Shown one piece after another: positions 16,793-24,590 of a stretch of DNA of 64,000 nt. Numbering within the stretch: the first letter of the stretch is position 1; the number at the start of each line of letters is the position of its first letter. The translations under genes were made by a program, and so were the position numbers. Source of the stretch: Anaerolineae bacterium (GTDB lineage Bacteria > Chloroflexota > Anaerolineae > Promineifilales > Promineifilaceae); the NCBI GenBank assembly GCA_028277515.1, contig JANQGC010000231.1, forward strand, positions 1 through 64,000, given 5' to 3'. A model generated the notes under the pieces. The model had not been told where the DNA came from. It was given only the letters and a program-made list of their open reading frames with translations, and did not search any database.

Positions 16793-19477
16793 ATGATATA
16801 CGAACAGCGGGAAAATAAGTGGGTCTATCTATTCAGCGAAGGGCAGGCGAGCATGAAGGACCTGTTGGGCGGAAAAGGGGCCAATGTCGCCGAGATGACC
16901 CGCGCCGGGCTGCCCGTGCCCCCGGGATTCACGATCACCACAGAAGCATGTAACGCCTATATTCAATATGAAAATCAATTCCCGGAAGGGATGTGGTCCC
17001 AGGCTCAGGCCGCCTTGAAGGAGATTGAAGCGGCCACTGAAAAAATCTTTGGCCGGCCGGATAACCCGCTGCTGGTCTCAGTACGCTCCGGGGCGGCTAT
17101 TTCCATGCCCGGCATGATGGACACCGTGCTCAACCTGGGTCTCAACGATGAAACGGTCGAGGGGTTAGCCACGCTGACCGGCAACCGTCGCTTTGCCCTC
17201 GACGCTTATCGTCGCTTCATCTCTATGTTCGGCCACATCGTCATGAAAGTACCAGCAGATAAGTTTGACCGCGTTCTGGAACGTTACAAGCGGTTGACAG
17301 CCGGCGGAAACGTTATTGACCTGATGGCGGACCAACTGGGCGAACTTATTGCCGCTTACAAGCGAATCATTTTCACCGACCGGCACGGGGATAGTTTTCC
17401 CCAGGACCCTTATGAGCAGTTACGGATGGGCATTGCCGCCGTGTTTGATTCCTGGAACGGCCGGCGCGCCATTGATTACCGCCGCGTGCACCGGATCCCT
17501 GATGACCTGGGCACGGCCGTCACCGTACAGGCCATGGTCTTCGGCAACCTGGGAGATGATAGCGGCACGGGCGTGGCCTTCACGCGCAACCCGGCTACCG
17601 GTGAAAAGACATTTTTTGGCGAATATCTGCTGAACGCCCAGGGCGAAGACGTGGTCGCCGGCATTCGCACCCCCCAACCCATCCAAACGCTGGCCGAAGC
17701 GATGCCCCAGGCCTTTGAACAGCTATTGTCGATCAAAGAGCTGTTGGAAAACCATTATAGGGACATGCAGGATGTTGAATTCACCGTTGAACGGGGGCGT
17801 TTATGGATGCTGCAAACGCGCACGGGTAAACGCACCGGCGCCGCGGCCGTGCGCATCGCCGTGGACATGGTTGGTGAGGGTTTGATTGACCGGGAGACGG
17901 CCGTGCTGCGCGTCGATCCCAATGCCCTGGACCAGCTTTTGCATCCCACAGTCGATCCCGACGTGCAGGCCACCCTGCTGACGACAGGGCTGCCGGCCAG
18001 TCCTGGCGCGGCGGCCGGACGGGTCGTTTTCAATCCCGACGACGCTGTGGCTCGGGCTGAGGAAGGGGCGTCGGTGATCCTGGTTCGCCTGGAAACCAGT
18101 CCGGATGATTTTCATGGTATGGTTGCTGCAAAGGCGATTTTGACCGCGCGCGGCGGCATGACCTCGCACGCCGCTGTAGTGGCCCGTGGCATGGGCACGC
18201 CCTGCATCGTCGGCGCATCGGACATCATTATTGATGAAGAAGCTGGTTATTGTTACGTCGGCGAACAACAGGTGCGGCGCGGCGAATGGATTACCCTGGA
18301 TGGTTCAACCGGCCGCGTGCTGCTAGGCGAGGTGGCTACCAAACAGCCGGAACTGGGAGAACACTTTCAGCGCCTGATGGGTTGGGCCGATCAGATCCGC
18401 CGCCTGCGCGTCCGGGCCAATGCCGAAACAGGGCACGATGCCGGCATCGCCCGCCAGTTTGGCGCCGAGGGTATCGGCCTCTGCCGGACGGAGCATATGT
18501 TTTTCGTTGACGAACGCCTGGCCGTCATGCGCGAGATGATTTTGGCCGCCGACCGGGCCAGCCGGGAAATCGCCCTGGACAAGCTGCTGCCCATGCAGCG
18601 CCAGGACTTTTTGCAAATTTTCCAGGCTATGGACGGCCTGCCGGTGACCATACGCTTGCTGGACCCACCGCTGCACGAATTCCTGCCCCGGTATGAGGAA
18701 CTGCAAGCTGAACTATACGAACTGAAATTGCAGGTGATCCAGGCTGATAGCTTCGGCCAGATCGACGCCCTTCTGTCCGACGTTGTGCAAAAAGAGCGTT
18801 TGCTGGCTCAAGTCGATAAACTGCGCGAAGCTAACCCCATGCTGGGCCATCGCGGCGTGCGCCTCGGCTTAATCTTCCCGGAAGTGACGGAGATGCAGGC
18901 TCGTGCTATTTTTGAGGCGGCCTGTGAGGCCCAGAGCCAGGGGGTGGCTGTCTATCCGGAAGTGATGATTCCCCTGGTTGCGGCCGAATCGGAACTGGCC
19001 AACCAGCGGGCTATTGTCGAAAAAGTGGCTGATGAGGTCATGGTCGCCTATGGCATGACCATCGAATACGATGTGGGAACGATGATTGAACTGCCGCGCG
19101 CCGCCTTATTGGCCGGCCAGATCGCCGCCCATGCCGATTTCTTCAGCTTCGGCACCAATGATTTAACCCAAACGGCATTTGGCCTGAGCCGCGATGACAG
19201 CAGCCGCTTTTTGTCCCACTATATCACGGATAAGCTGCTGGCCGACGACCCCTTCCAAGTTTTAGACCAGGACGGGGTCGGCCAACTGCTGCAAATCGGC
19301 GTGGAAAGAGGGCGCGAGACCCGGCCGGAATTGAAAGTGGGCATCTGTGGCGAACATGGTGGCGAGCCGCGCAGCATTCAATTTTGCCACGACACAGGGC
19401 TGGATTATGTGAGCTGCTCCCCCTTCCGTGTGCCCGTGGCCCGGTTAGCGGCCGCCCAGGCAAAGCTGAGACATTAA
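16793..19477 (+). CDS. ppdK: Pyruvate, phosphate dikinase
   Basis: 894 residues from the ATG at 16793, which has AGGGAGG 5 nt upstream; an in-frame ATG at 16748 has no such site. The three-part structure is complete. The ATP-grasp domain has DLLGGKGANVAEMTRAGLPVPPGF and LLVSVRSGAAISMPGMMDTVLNLG. The phosphohistidine domain has GGMTSHAAVVARGMGTPC, with His459 as phospho-carrier and Thr457 as the regulatory phosphorylation position (Clostridium symbiosum His455 and Thr453). The C-terminal PEP/pyruvate barrel has GIGLCRTEHMF, SFGTNDLTQTAFG and catalytic Cys852 in GICGEHGGEP. The enzyme interconverts ATP, phosphate and pyruvate with AMP, diphosphate and PEP. No regulatory PDRP gene is adjacent. 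It is a second PEP-utilising protein near the Rph-like enzyme but is not a close paralogue. Confidence 0.97.
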   Translation: MIYEQRENKWVYLFSEGQASMKDLLGGKGANVAEMTRAGLPVPPGFTITTEACNAYIQYENQFPEGMWSQAQAALKEIEAATEKIFGRPDNPLLVSVRSGAAISMPGMMDTVLNLGLNDETVEGLATLTGNRRFALDAYRRFISMFGHIVMKVPADKFDRVLERYKRLTAGGNVIDLMADQLGELIAAYKRIIFTDRHGDSFPQDPYEQLRMGIAAVFDSWNGRRAIDYRRVHRIPDDLGTAVTVQAMVFGNLGDDSGTGVAFTRNPATGEKTFFGEYLLNAQGEDVVAGIRTPQPIQTLAEAMPQAFEQLLSIKELLENHYRDMQDVEFTVERGRLWMLQTRTGKRTGAAAVRIAVDMVGEGLIDRETAVLRVDPNALDQLLHPTVDPDVQATLLTTGLPASPGAAAGRVVFNPDDAVARAEEGASVILVRLETSPDDFHGMVAAKAILTARGGMTSHAAVVARGMGTPCIVGASDIIIDEEAGYCYVGEQQVRRGEWITLDGSTGRVLLGEVATKQPELGEHFQRLMGWADQIRRLRVRANAETGHDAGIARQFGAEGIGLCRTEHMFFVDERLAVMREMILAADRASREIALDKLLPMQRQDFLQIFQAMDGLPVTIRLLDPPLHEFLPRYEELQAELYELKLQVIQADSFGQIDALLSDVVQKERLLAQVDKLREANPMLGHRGVRLGLIFPEVTEMQARAIFEAACEAQSQGVAVYPEVMIPLVAAESELANQRAIVEKVADEVMVAYGMTIEYDVGTMIELPRAALLAGQIAAHADFFSFGTNDLTQTAFGLSRDDSSRFLSHYITDKLLADDPFQVLDQDGVGQLLQIGVERGRETRPELKVGICGEHGGEPRSIQFCHDTGLDYVSCSPFRVPVARLAAAQAKLRH

Positions 19478-19513
19478 AATAATTATGTTCTTCAGGTCTA
19501 CAAATTAGTTTTC

Positions 19514-19549
19514 TTGACAACTTGTCAGGAAAACAGTGGTATATCCTAT
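19514..19549 (+). promoter_or_regulatory. Promoter and operator of the orphan Phd-like antitoxin
   Basis: TTGACA (19514-19519) overlaps the perfect palindrome TGACAA-c-TTGTCA (19515-19527), a likely autoregulatory operator of the type used by Phd/YefM antitoxins. A -10 is less clear; TGGTATATC (19537-19545, extended -10 form) is the best candidate. No ribosome-binding site precedes the ATG. Confidence 0.5.
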
Positions 19550-19783
19550 ATGAAAACATTTCAGGTTGGCGAGTTCAAAAGAAACTTCTCAGAGGTTATC
19601 GAGCATGTTCGGTCGGGCGAAGAAGTCATCATTACTTATGGAAAGAAAAAAGAGCCGGTAGCTGTGCTTATTCCCTATGCCGCTTACAAATCGAAAAAGG
19701 TAAAACTTGGCCTTTTTCAGGACAAAACACTCAAAATACATGACGATTTCGAGATGAGTGAAGAAGAAATGTTGGGCTTATAA
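19550..19783 (+). CDS. Phd/YefM-family antitoxin (toxin lost)
   Basis: 77 residues. The N-terminus MKTFQVGEFKRNFSEVIEHV followed by SGEEVIITYGKKKEPVAVLIPY is the PhdYeFM antitoxin fold, which dimerises, binds its own operator and shields a toxin with its C-terminal tail (here FQDKTLKIHDDFEMSEEEM). The start at 19550 is chosen because the family begins there; an upstream ATG (19514) lies in the -35 box. Directly after it is a 12-codon remnant of a PIN-domain toxin, so this is the surviving half of a module. The gene is AT-rich compared with PPDK before it, fitting acquisition by transfer. Confidence 0.85.
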   Translation: MKTFQVGEFKRNFSEVIEHVRSGEEVIITYGKKKEPVAVLIPYAAYKSKKVKLGLFQDKTLKIHDDFEMSEEEMLGL

Positions 19784-19818
19784 TTTATCTTGTAGATACA
19801 CACATTTACCGATATTGA
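19780..19818 (+). pseudogene. Remnant of a PIN-domain (VapC-like) toxin
   Basis: In the frame overlapping the antitoxin stop, the sequence reads IIYLVDTHIYRY and then a stop. LVDTHI is the usual opening of PIN ribonuclease toxins, with the first catalytic Asp in VDTH, and the position right after a Phd antitoxin is where the toxin gene belongs. The remaining ~120 codons are missing; the end of the next gene (minus strand) lies 17 nt further on. Short, so a moderate-confidence call. Confidence 0.6.
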
Positions 19819-19834
19819 ACATGGTTGGCGCAAA

Positions 19835-20788
19835 TTATGCTTCATCACCCTGCTCACGATACCAGGCCACTGTCTCTTTAATCGCCTGGGCGTGGGGTGT
19901 GACCTCGCTGCCGAAGGCGGCTGCATATCGGCCGTGATCGATGATGAACGGCTCCTCAAATTCATACATCATTTCCACCATTTCCCGCGCTTCGGGGTTG
20001 AAAAGGCCGACCAGGCGCATCATGTTTTTACCCGCCACGCGCACCCGGATGGGACGGCCGATTTCTTCCTCCAGCAAATCAATAAATTGCCGCGTGCTGA
20101 TCGTCGGTGCGCTGGGCACATGCCACGCCTGGCCATATGCTTCATCTTGTTCACTGAGCGTCACCAAAGCGCGGGCGAAGTCACGAATATAAGTCAATGT
20201 GTGCGGCAGATCGATGTTGCCGGCCATGTTCACCGTCTGGCCTTTCAGGGCGGCCCCGAACAAGATCTCCCCGGCCATAGAATCAGTCACGCGCGGGCCG
20301 TAAAAGTCGGCCGCCCGGCCGATCACCACCTGTACTTTACCCTGGCGGTGCGCGTCCAGCAGCATGTTGGCCACCTGGGCACGCGCCTGCCCTTTGCGCG
20401 TCTGTGCGGCATAGGGCAAGTCCTCACGAATCGGACGGCCGTCTGTTGGACCATACATATAAACGTTGCTGCCAAAGATTAGCCTGGCGCCACTGCGTGA
20501 GACACCTTCGATGATCGCGGCGGCCAGCGGCGGGAACTTCTTCGGCCATTGGGTGTAAGGAGGCTGGGCGCAGAAAAAGACAATCTCGGCTCCCTGGCAT
20601 ACCCTGGCTACCTGGTCGGGGTCATTGGCATCGGCCGTTGCCAAAACCACACCCTGCGGCAACGTCTCATTCACTTTGCCGCTGCGGTTGACCAGCTTCA
20701 CAGCCTTACCCTGGATCGCCAATTCATCCATGATGGCCAACCCCAATTGTCCCGTTCCTAAAATCACACGTTTAATATCGTTACTCAT
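19835..20788 (-). CDS. NAD(P)-binding NmrA/epimerase-like protein
   Basis: 317 residues from the ATG at 20788 (AGGA at a 7-nt gap). A Rossmann domain begins with RVILGTGQLGLAIMDELAIQGKAVKLVNRSG (GxGxxG-type dinucleotide loop). The extended-SDR features are weak: SNVYMYGPTDGRPIREDLPYAAQTRKGQARAQVANML replaces the usual YxxxK region with a partial match. A later substrate-side part contains GQAWHVPSAPTISTRQFIDLLEEEIG, typical of atypical/extended SDRs that use or sense NAD(P)H. It stands alone on the minus strand between an orphan antitoxin and a repeat cluster, so its substrate cannot be inferred. Confidence 0.8.
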   Translation of the reverse strand: MSNDIKRVILGTGQLGLAIMDELAIQGKAVKLVNRSGKVNETLPQGVVLATADANDPDQVARVCQGAEIVFFCAQPPYTQWPKKFPPLAAAIIEGVSRSGARLIFGSNVYMYGPTDGRPIREDLPYAAQTRKGQARAQVANMLLDAHRQGKVQVVIGRAADFYGPRVTDSMAGEILFGAALKGQTVNMAGNIDLPHTLTYIRDFARALVTLSEQDEAYGQAWHVPSAPTISTRQFIDLLEEEIGRPIRVRVAGKNMMRLVGLFNPEAREMVEMMYEFEEPFIIDHGRYAAAFGSEVTPHAQAIKETVAWYREQGDEA

Positions 20789-20804
20789 CTTTTGTTCCTG
20801 ATGT

Positions 20805-20885
20805 AAAACAAATTGCCTAATTTGTTCACTGCGCAAAAAAAGGCTTTTTGCGTTACGGGCGCAAGCTAGAAAGCGTGCGCCACTA
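20805..20885. repeat. GTAGAAC-group hairpins
   Basis: ACAAATTGCC-TAATTTGT, GCAAAAAaaggcTTTTTGC ending in GTTAC, and GCGCAAGCT-aga-AAGCGTGCGC sit end to end upstream of the NmrA-like gene. They repeat the plan seen at 1,750-1,900 with a different middle stem. Confidence 0.7.
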
Positions 20886-20935
20886 AATTCACCACCATTC
20901 TACAGGTTGACACAGTGTTAAAGTCAAGGGACAAA

Positions 20936-20971
20936 CAAAAAATGCCAGACACTCTTAATGTGCCTGGCATT
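20936..20971 (-). terminator. Terminator after the SIMPL lipoprotein gene
   Basis: On the minus strand AATGCCAGGCACA and its partner TGTCTGGCATT form a stem with one mismatch, followed by TTTTTTG. It lies 30 nt downstream of the SIMPL gene stop. Confidence 0.7.
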
Positions 20972-21000
20972 AGACTGCTCACTGTTTACTGTTTACGAAC

Positions 21001-21753
21001 CTACTCCATCGCATACGTTACCTGCACCTGCACATGGTAGCTTTGCTGTCCAGGCGAAATGCTGCTTTCATCGACAGCCATGCCGGCGCCGCCACCCATG
21101 CCCATGAATGGTCCGGGAACCTGGGTATAGACTTCGCTGATCGACTGCACATCACCCAGGGTGACCCCGCTCAGCATGGCCAACGATTCTGCTCGCTCCT
21201 GGGCATTAGCGACGGCCGCCTGCCGGGCCTCTTCTTCCAGCGCATCCCGATCGTTGACGGAAAAATTCACCCCATAGATGATATTAGCACCGGCATCAAT
21301 GGCCGTACTTAAAATATCACCCACGCGCTCAATGTCCCGAATTTTGACGTTGACCTGGTTGGAGACGCGGTAACCGGCAATGCCTTCCGGGCCATTATCG
21401 CCATAACGCTGCTCGGCCCACAAGCTGTAGTTGCTGGTTTGGATATCCTCAGCAGCAATGCCTTCTTCCTGCAAGGCGCTTAACAGAGCCTTGATGATCG
21501 TCTCATTCTCGCTGGTGGCCACGTCTACAGTTTCATCAAAGGTTTCAATGCCTAAATTGACCTGCGCCTGGTCCGGGCTGCCCAGCGCCTCTCCTACACC
21601 GAGGACGGTGATGCTGTTCGTCGCTGTAGGGGCGTTGTCCTGAGCGGCCGCATTGCCTGCATCCACAGCGTGCGCGCAGCCACTGATGACCAGGGCCATC
21701 AAAGCGACCAACAAGAAAATGATTGACAATTGTTTTTTGTTTTTAAGATTCAT
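21001..21753 (-). CDS. SIMPL-domain (DUF541) lipoprotein
   Basis: 250 residues. A lipoprotein signal ends in LVISGC (Cys26). The rest is the SIMPL domain (residues ~45-250): SITVLGVGEALGSPDQAQVNLGIETF at the start, then YRVSNQVNVKIRDIERVGDILSTAIDAGANIIYGVNFSVND, a typical central block, and SYHVQVQVTYAME at the end. These proteins (bacterial relatives include YggE and BP26) are outer-surface or periplasmic; some form channel-like assemblies and protect against oxidative stress. AAGGAG lies 8 nt before the ATG. It is monocistronic, with its own terminator downstream and a repeat-rich 470-bp gap upstream. Confidence 0.88.
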   Translation of the reverse strand: MNLKNKKQLSIIFLLVALMALVISGCAHAVDAGNAAAQDNAPTATNSITVLGVGEALGSPDQAQVNLGIETFDETVDVATSENETIIKALLSALQEEGIAAEDIQTSNYSLWAEQRYGDNGPEGIAGYRVSNQVNVKIRDIERVGDILSTAIDAGANIIYGVNFSVNDRDALEEEARQAAVANAQERAESLAMLSGVTLGDVQSISEVYTQVPGPFMGMGGGAGMAVDESSISPGQQSYHVQVQVTYAME

Positions 21754-22057
21754 TTCAAATACTCCTTTGAATAGTAATACCTACTTAAACCTCTGAGGTG
21801 TTAAACACAATTCAGATCTCAGAGGATTTATAAACACGGATGGGAGAAAAACGGATAAAATAAAAATACCCGTGTTTTTCTATCTGTATATTGGATCAGC
21901 TTCATATATTCACCCCTTTCTGTAAAGGCTTCATATACTATAACGCCGGTTGATGGCCGAAAGTTCCCTATTACAGAAATTCCCTAAGAGATGCCGGCCG
22001 GCGGTCACTGTACTGCGAAAATCAGTTGAACTGATAATAAATAAATCCGAATAAAAA

Positions 22058-22116
22058 GTACGTGCGTATCTAAGAATACGCGACTTTTCCGGACGGCATC
22101 CAGGATGCTTGCTTAC
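22058..22116 (-). repeat. Two-hairpin GTAAC-ended element, copy B3 (stem-changed)
   Basis: Read on the minus strand: GTAAGCAAGCATCctgGATGCC, a 12-nt spacer GTCCGGAAAAGT, then CGCGTAT-tctta-GATACGC and GTAC. The order and spacing match copies B1 (25,346) and B2 (45,040), but the second stem is GCGTAT/ATACGC rather than GCGCATC/GATGCGC. It lies in the 469-bp gap 21,754-22,222 between divergent genes. The same gap has a degenerate ACACGGAT...ATCCGTGT-like inverted repeat at about 21,834-21,880 and no visible gene. Confidence 0.65.
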
Positions 22117-22222
22117 AAGATGATTGTTTTAACTTGTTAGTCGCCAATGAAGTAAATTATTTTACAAGGGTTCAAACAAAGTTATAATATAAATTATCCC
22201 CTTGTTTAGATTGGAGGTCTTG

Positions 22223-24073
22223 ATGACAACCCTGCGTCTTCCCCTTATTTTATTCGTTCTTTTTATCGCCCTGGCCGTTTCAATCCTGGCCTTAGGCCCA
22301 TTGCCGGCGCACTCTGCCGGGGCGGAAGCCGCCGCCCCGGCAGAATTTGAAATCGTAGCCACGGGGTTGAATAACCCGCGCGGTATGGCCTTCGCCCAGG
22401 ACGGCTCGCTGTATATTGCCGAATCCGGCAGCGGCGGCCCCGGACCCTGTATTCCAGGCGCCGGTGGCGCTGAATTTTGCTTGGGTGAAACCGGTGGGGT
22501 GACCCTGGTTGAATTTTCAAGCGACGGCACACCGGCCGATCAGACGCGGGTGATTGAGGGGCTTTCATCCCTGGCGATCAAGGATACGGGCGGAGATGCC
22601 ACCGGACCCAATGATGTGGCCTTCACCGAGTCCGGCCAACTGCTTATCTTGATGGGCCTGGGCAACGACCCCGCTGTGCGCGACCCTATGGGATCATTGG
22701 GCGCAAAGGGCATGGATTTCGGCCAACTGGTGTATGTTGATGAGGAGATGATGCGGGGAAATGTGGCTGATGTTGCCGGCTATGAAGGGGCCAACAACCC
22801 TGACGGCGCGCAGGTCGACAGCAATCCTTTTGGCATGCTGGTCGTCGAGGATGAGGTGAAAGTTGCCGATGCCGGTGCCAATGCTTTGTTGAATGTGGCT
22901 AATTTTCAGGATACTCGACGGAACGCGCCAACGGCCGACATCTCTACCCTGGCCGTTTTCCCGGCGCAGATGGTCGAGTTCCCACCCGGCAGCGGGATGA
23001 TGATTCCCATGGATGCTGTGCCGACGGCCGTGGAGATAGGCCCGGATGGTGCTTTTTATGTCAGCGGGCTGACCGGCTTCCCCTTCCCGGTTGGCGGCGC
23101 CAACATCTACCGCGTTGAACCCGGGTCAGATCCGCAAGTATATGCCAGCGGCTTCACCAATGTACTTGACCTGGCCTTTGGCCCGGATGGCGCGCTTTAT
23201 GTGTTGGAAATGGCCAAAGACAGCCTGCTTGGTCCTCCGCCGCCCCTGGGCCGCATTGTGCAGGTTGCCCCCTATGGCGCGCAGACCACCATCGTCAGCG
23301 AAGGTTTAAATGCACCCCTGGACCTGGAAATTGGACCTGACCATGCCCTATACGTGATCAACAATGGGCCAACTGAAATGGGTACGGTGGTGCGCATGCC
23401 CCTGCCCTCAACGACGGTCGCCATCCCGGCTGCCAAAGATAACACGCTGTATGAAAGCGAAACAGGCGAGGTCAGCAACGGTATGGGGCAATATTTCTTC
23501 TCCGGCCTGACCGGGGTCAGGACCGGCAACCTGGCGCTGCGCGGCCTGGTCGCCTTTGATGTTGAGTCAGCCATTCCCGAAGGTTCAATGGTGATTTCGG
23601 CCACACTGGACCTGCATATGTCGCGCACGAATGTCGGTGACAAGACCGTGACCCTGCATACGGTGCAGAAGAACTGGGGCGAAGGAGATTCGGATGCTGA
23701 GGCGGAAGAAGGTGGGGGCGCTAAAGCGGCCGCCGGTGATGCGACCTGGCTGCACAGCCAGTATGATAACGCCTTCTGGGATGCGCCGGGCGGCGATTTC
23801 AGCCCATCAGCCAGCGCCGGCACCCTGGTTGGCGGCGCTGGCGAGTATAGCTGGTCGTCGGATCAGGTGCGGGATGAGGTTCAAGCCTGGGTGGACGGAT
23901 CGGCCGATAATCATGGCTGGCTGTTGATGGGGGATGAAAGCGGCGGAGCCTCGGCCAAGCGTTTTGACACGCGCGAAAACCCGAATGAAGAGAACCGGCC
24001 AAAATTGCATGTGCGCTACATCACACCCCTGCCTGATTATGCCATCTTTATGCCGGTGGTTTTACGGCCGTAA
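22223..24073 (+). CDS. Secreted ScyD/ScyE-like beta-propeller protein with C-terminal DNRLRE domain
   Basis: 616 residues from the ATG at 22223, with GGAGG 5 nt upstream. A Sec signal peptide (residues ~1-32, cleaved near PAHSAGA) is followed by a repeated propeller: EIVATGLNNPRGMAFAQDGSLYIAESG, CLGETGGVTLV, GDATGPNDVAFTESGQLLILMGLG and several later x-GPDGALYV blades. This matches the ScyD/ScyE family named from scytonemin gene clusters; function outside cyanobacteria is unknown. From residue ~395, DNTLYESETGEVSNGMGQYFFSG through RFDTRENPNEENRPKLHVRYI is a DNRLRE cell-surface beta domain. The protein ends in FMPVVLRP, a tail resembling ones often seen on secreted Chloroflexota proteins. No scytonemin genes are nearby. 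Confidence 0.82.
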   Translation: MTTLRLPLILFVLFIALAVSILALGPLPAHSAGAEAAAPAEFEIVATGLNNPRGMAFAQDGSLYIAESGSGGPGPCIPGAGGAEFCLGETGGVTLVEFSSDGTPADQTRVIEGLSSLAIKDTGGDATGPNDVAFTESGQLLILMGLGNDPAVRDPMGSLGAKGMDFGQLVYVDEEMMRGNVADVAGYEGANNPDGAQVDSNPFGMLVVEDEVKVADAGANALLNVANFQDTRRNAPTADISTLAVFPAQMVEFPPGSGMMIPMDAVPTAVEIGPDGAFYVSGLTGFPFPVGGANIYRVEPGSDPQVYASGFTNVLDLAFGPDGALYVLEMAKDSLLGPPPPLGRIVQVAPYGAQTTIVSEGLNAPLDLEIGPDHALYVINNGPTEMGTVVRMPLPSTTVAIPAAKDNTLYESETGEVSNGMGQYFFSGLTGVRTGNLALRGLVAFDVESAIPEGSMVISATLDLHMSRTNVGDKTVTLHTVQKNWGEGDSDAEAEEGGGAKAAAGDATWLHSQYDNAFWDAPGGDFSPSASAGTLVGGAGEYSWSSDQVRDEVQAWVDGSADNHGWLLMGDESGGASAKRFDTRENPNEENRPKLHVRYITPLPDYAIFMPVVLRP

Positions 24074-24112
24074 CACAAACAGCATGCCCCCTCCTGGTAT
24101 TACCCAAATCAC

Positions 24113-24145
24113 AGGTGCCAGGCACTTCAAATGTGCCTGGTACCT
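24113..24145. terminator. Bidirectional hairpin between convergent genes
   Basis: AGGTGCCAGGCAC and GTGCCTGGTACCT pair around a 7-nt loop, between the end of the secreted propeller gene and the end of the HicB-like gene on the other strand. T-rich sequence follows on the plus side. Confidence 0.6.
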
Positions 24146-24153
24146 ATCTCTTC

Positions 24154-24483
24154 TTAACTGGCTGCCTTCTCTAAAGCCTCGACAATCCACTGGTTGAGAC
24201 TTTTGCCGCTTACTTCCGCCTTTGTGGCGACGGAGGCATGCGTTTCAACCGGCATGCGCAATAATTCCTTGCCGGAGTAAGGTTTATTGGGTTGCTCTCC
24301 ACGTTCAGCACACGTTTCAAGATAAAAATCAACCGCATCATGAAAAGCATCTCGAATCTCCTCGACACTCTCTCCATGAAAAGTGATCATATCTCGAATT
24401 CCGACAACACGGCCGATAAAAAGTTCGTCCTCGTCACTGTATGCAATATGGGCAGAATATTCTCTATAAGTCATGGGTTTCAT
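24154..24483 (-). CDS. HicB-family antitoxin (partner toxin truncated)
   Basis: 109 residues. The N-terminal degenerate RNase-H-like HicB fold is visible in YSAHIAYSDEDELFIGRVVGIRDMITFHGESVEEIRDAFHDAVDFYLETC. A C-terminal ribbon-helix-helix (ASVATKAEVSGKSLNQWIVEALEKA) binds DNA for autoregulation. HicB normally neutralises the mRNA-cleaving toxin HicA. The 4-nt ATGA overlap with the upstream HicA-like remnant is the usual operon form. It also resembles stand-alone HicB/DUF1778-type proteins, but the preserved toxin tail makes a former pair much more likely. Confidence 0.88.
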   Translation of the reverse strand: MKPMTYREYSAHIAYSDEDELFIGRVVGIRDMITFHGESVEEIRDAFHDAVDFYLETCAERGEQPNKPYSGKELLRMPVETHASVATKAEVSGKSLNQWIVEALEKAAS

Positions 24484-24590
24484 GGTTCTATCTCTAGTTT
24501 TTGCAAAAATTCGCGCACGGCGCGTACTTGATATGGTTTTGCTTCTTTGCCAGGATGCGGACGGTGAAAGTCAGCGCGCAAATCACCTTT
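24480..24590 (-). pseudogene. HicA toxin remnant (only the C-terminal third remains)
   Basis: On the minus strand the ~35 codons before the HicB start read DLRADFHRPHPGKEAKPYQV and then RAVREFLQKLEIEP and a stop overlapping the HicB ATG. FHRPHP.KE...VRAVREFL is the C-terminal signature of a HicA subgroup; full HicA is ~80-90 residues. Upstream the frame runs into the FrnE-like gene, whose stop lies at 24,583-24,585, and there is no start codon or N-terminal half (dsRNA-binding part with the catalytic His). A deletion probably fused the two loci. Confidence 0.72.
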
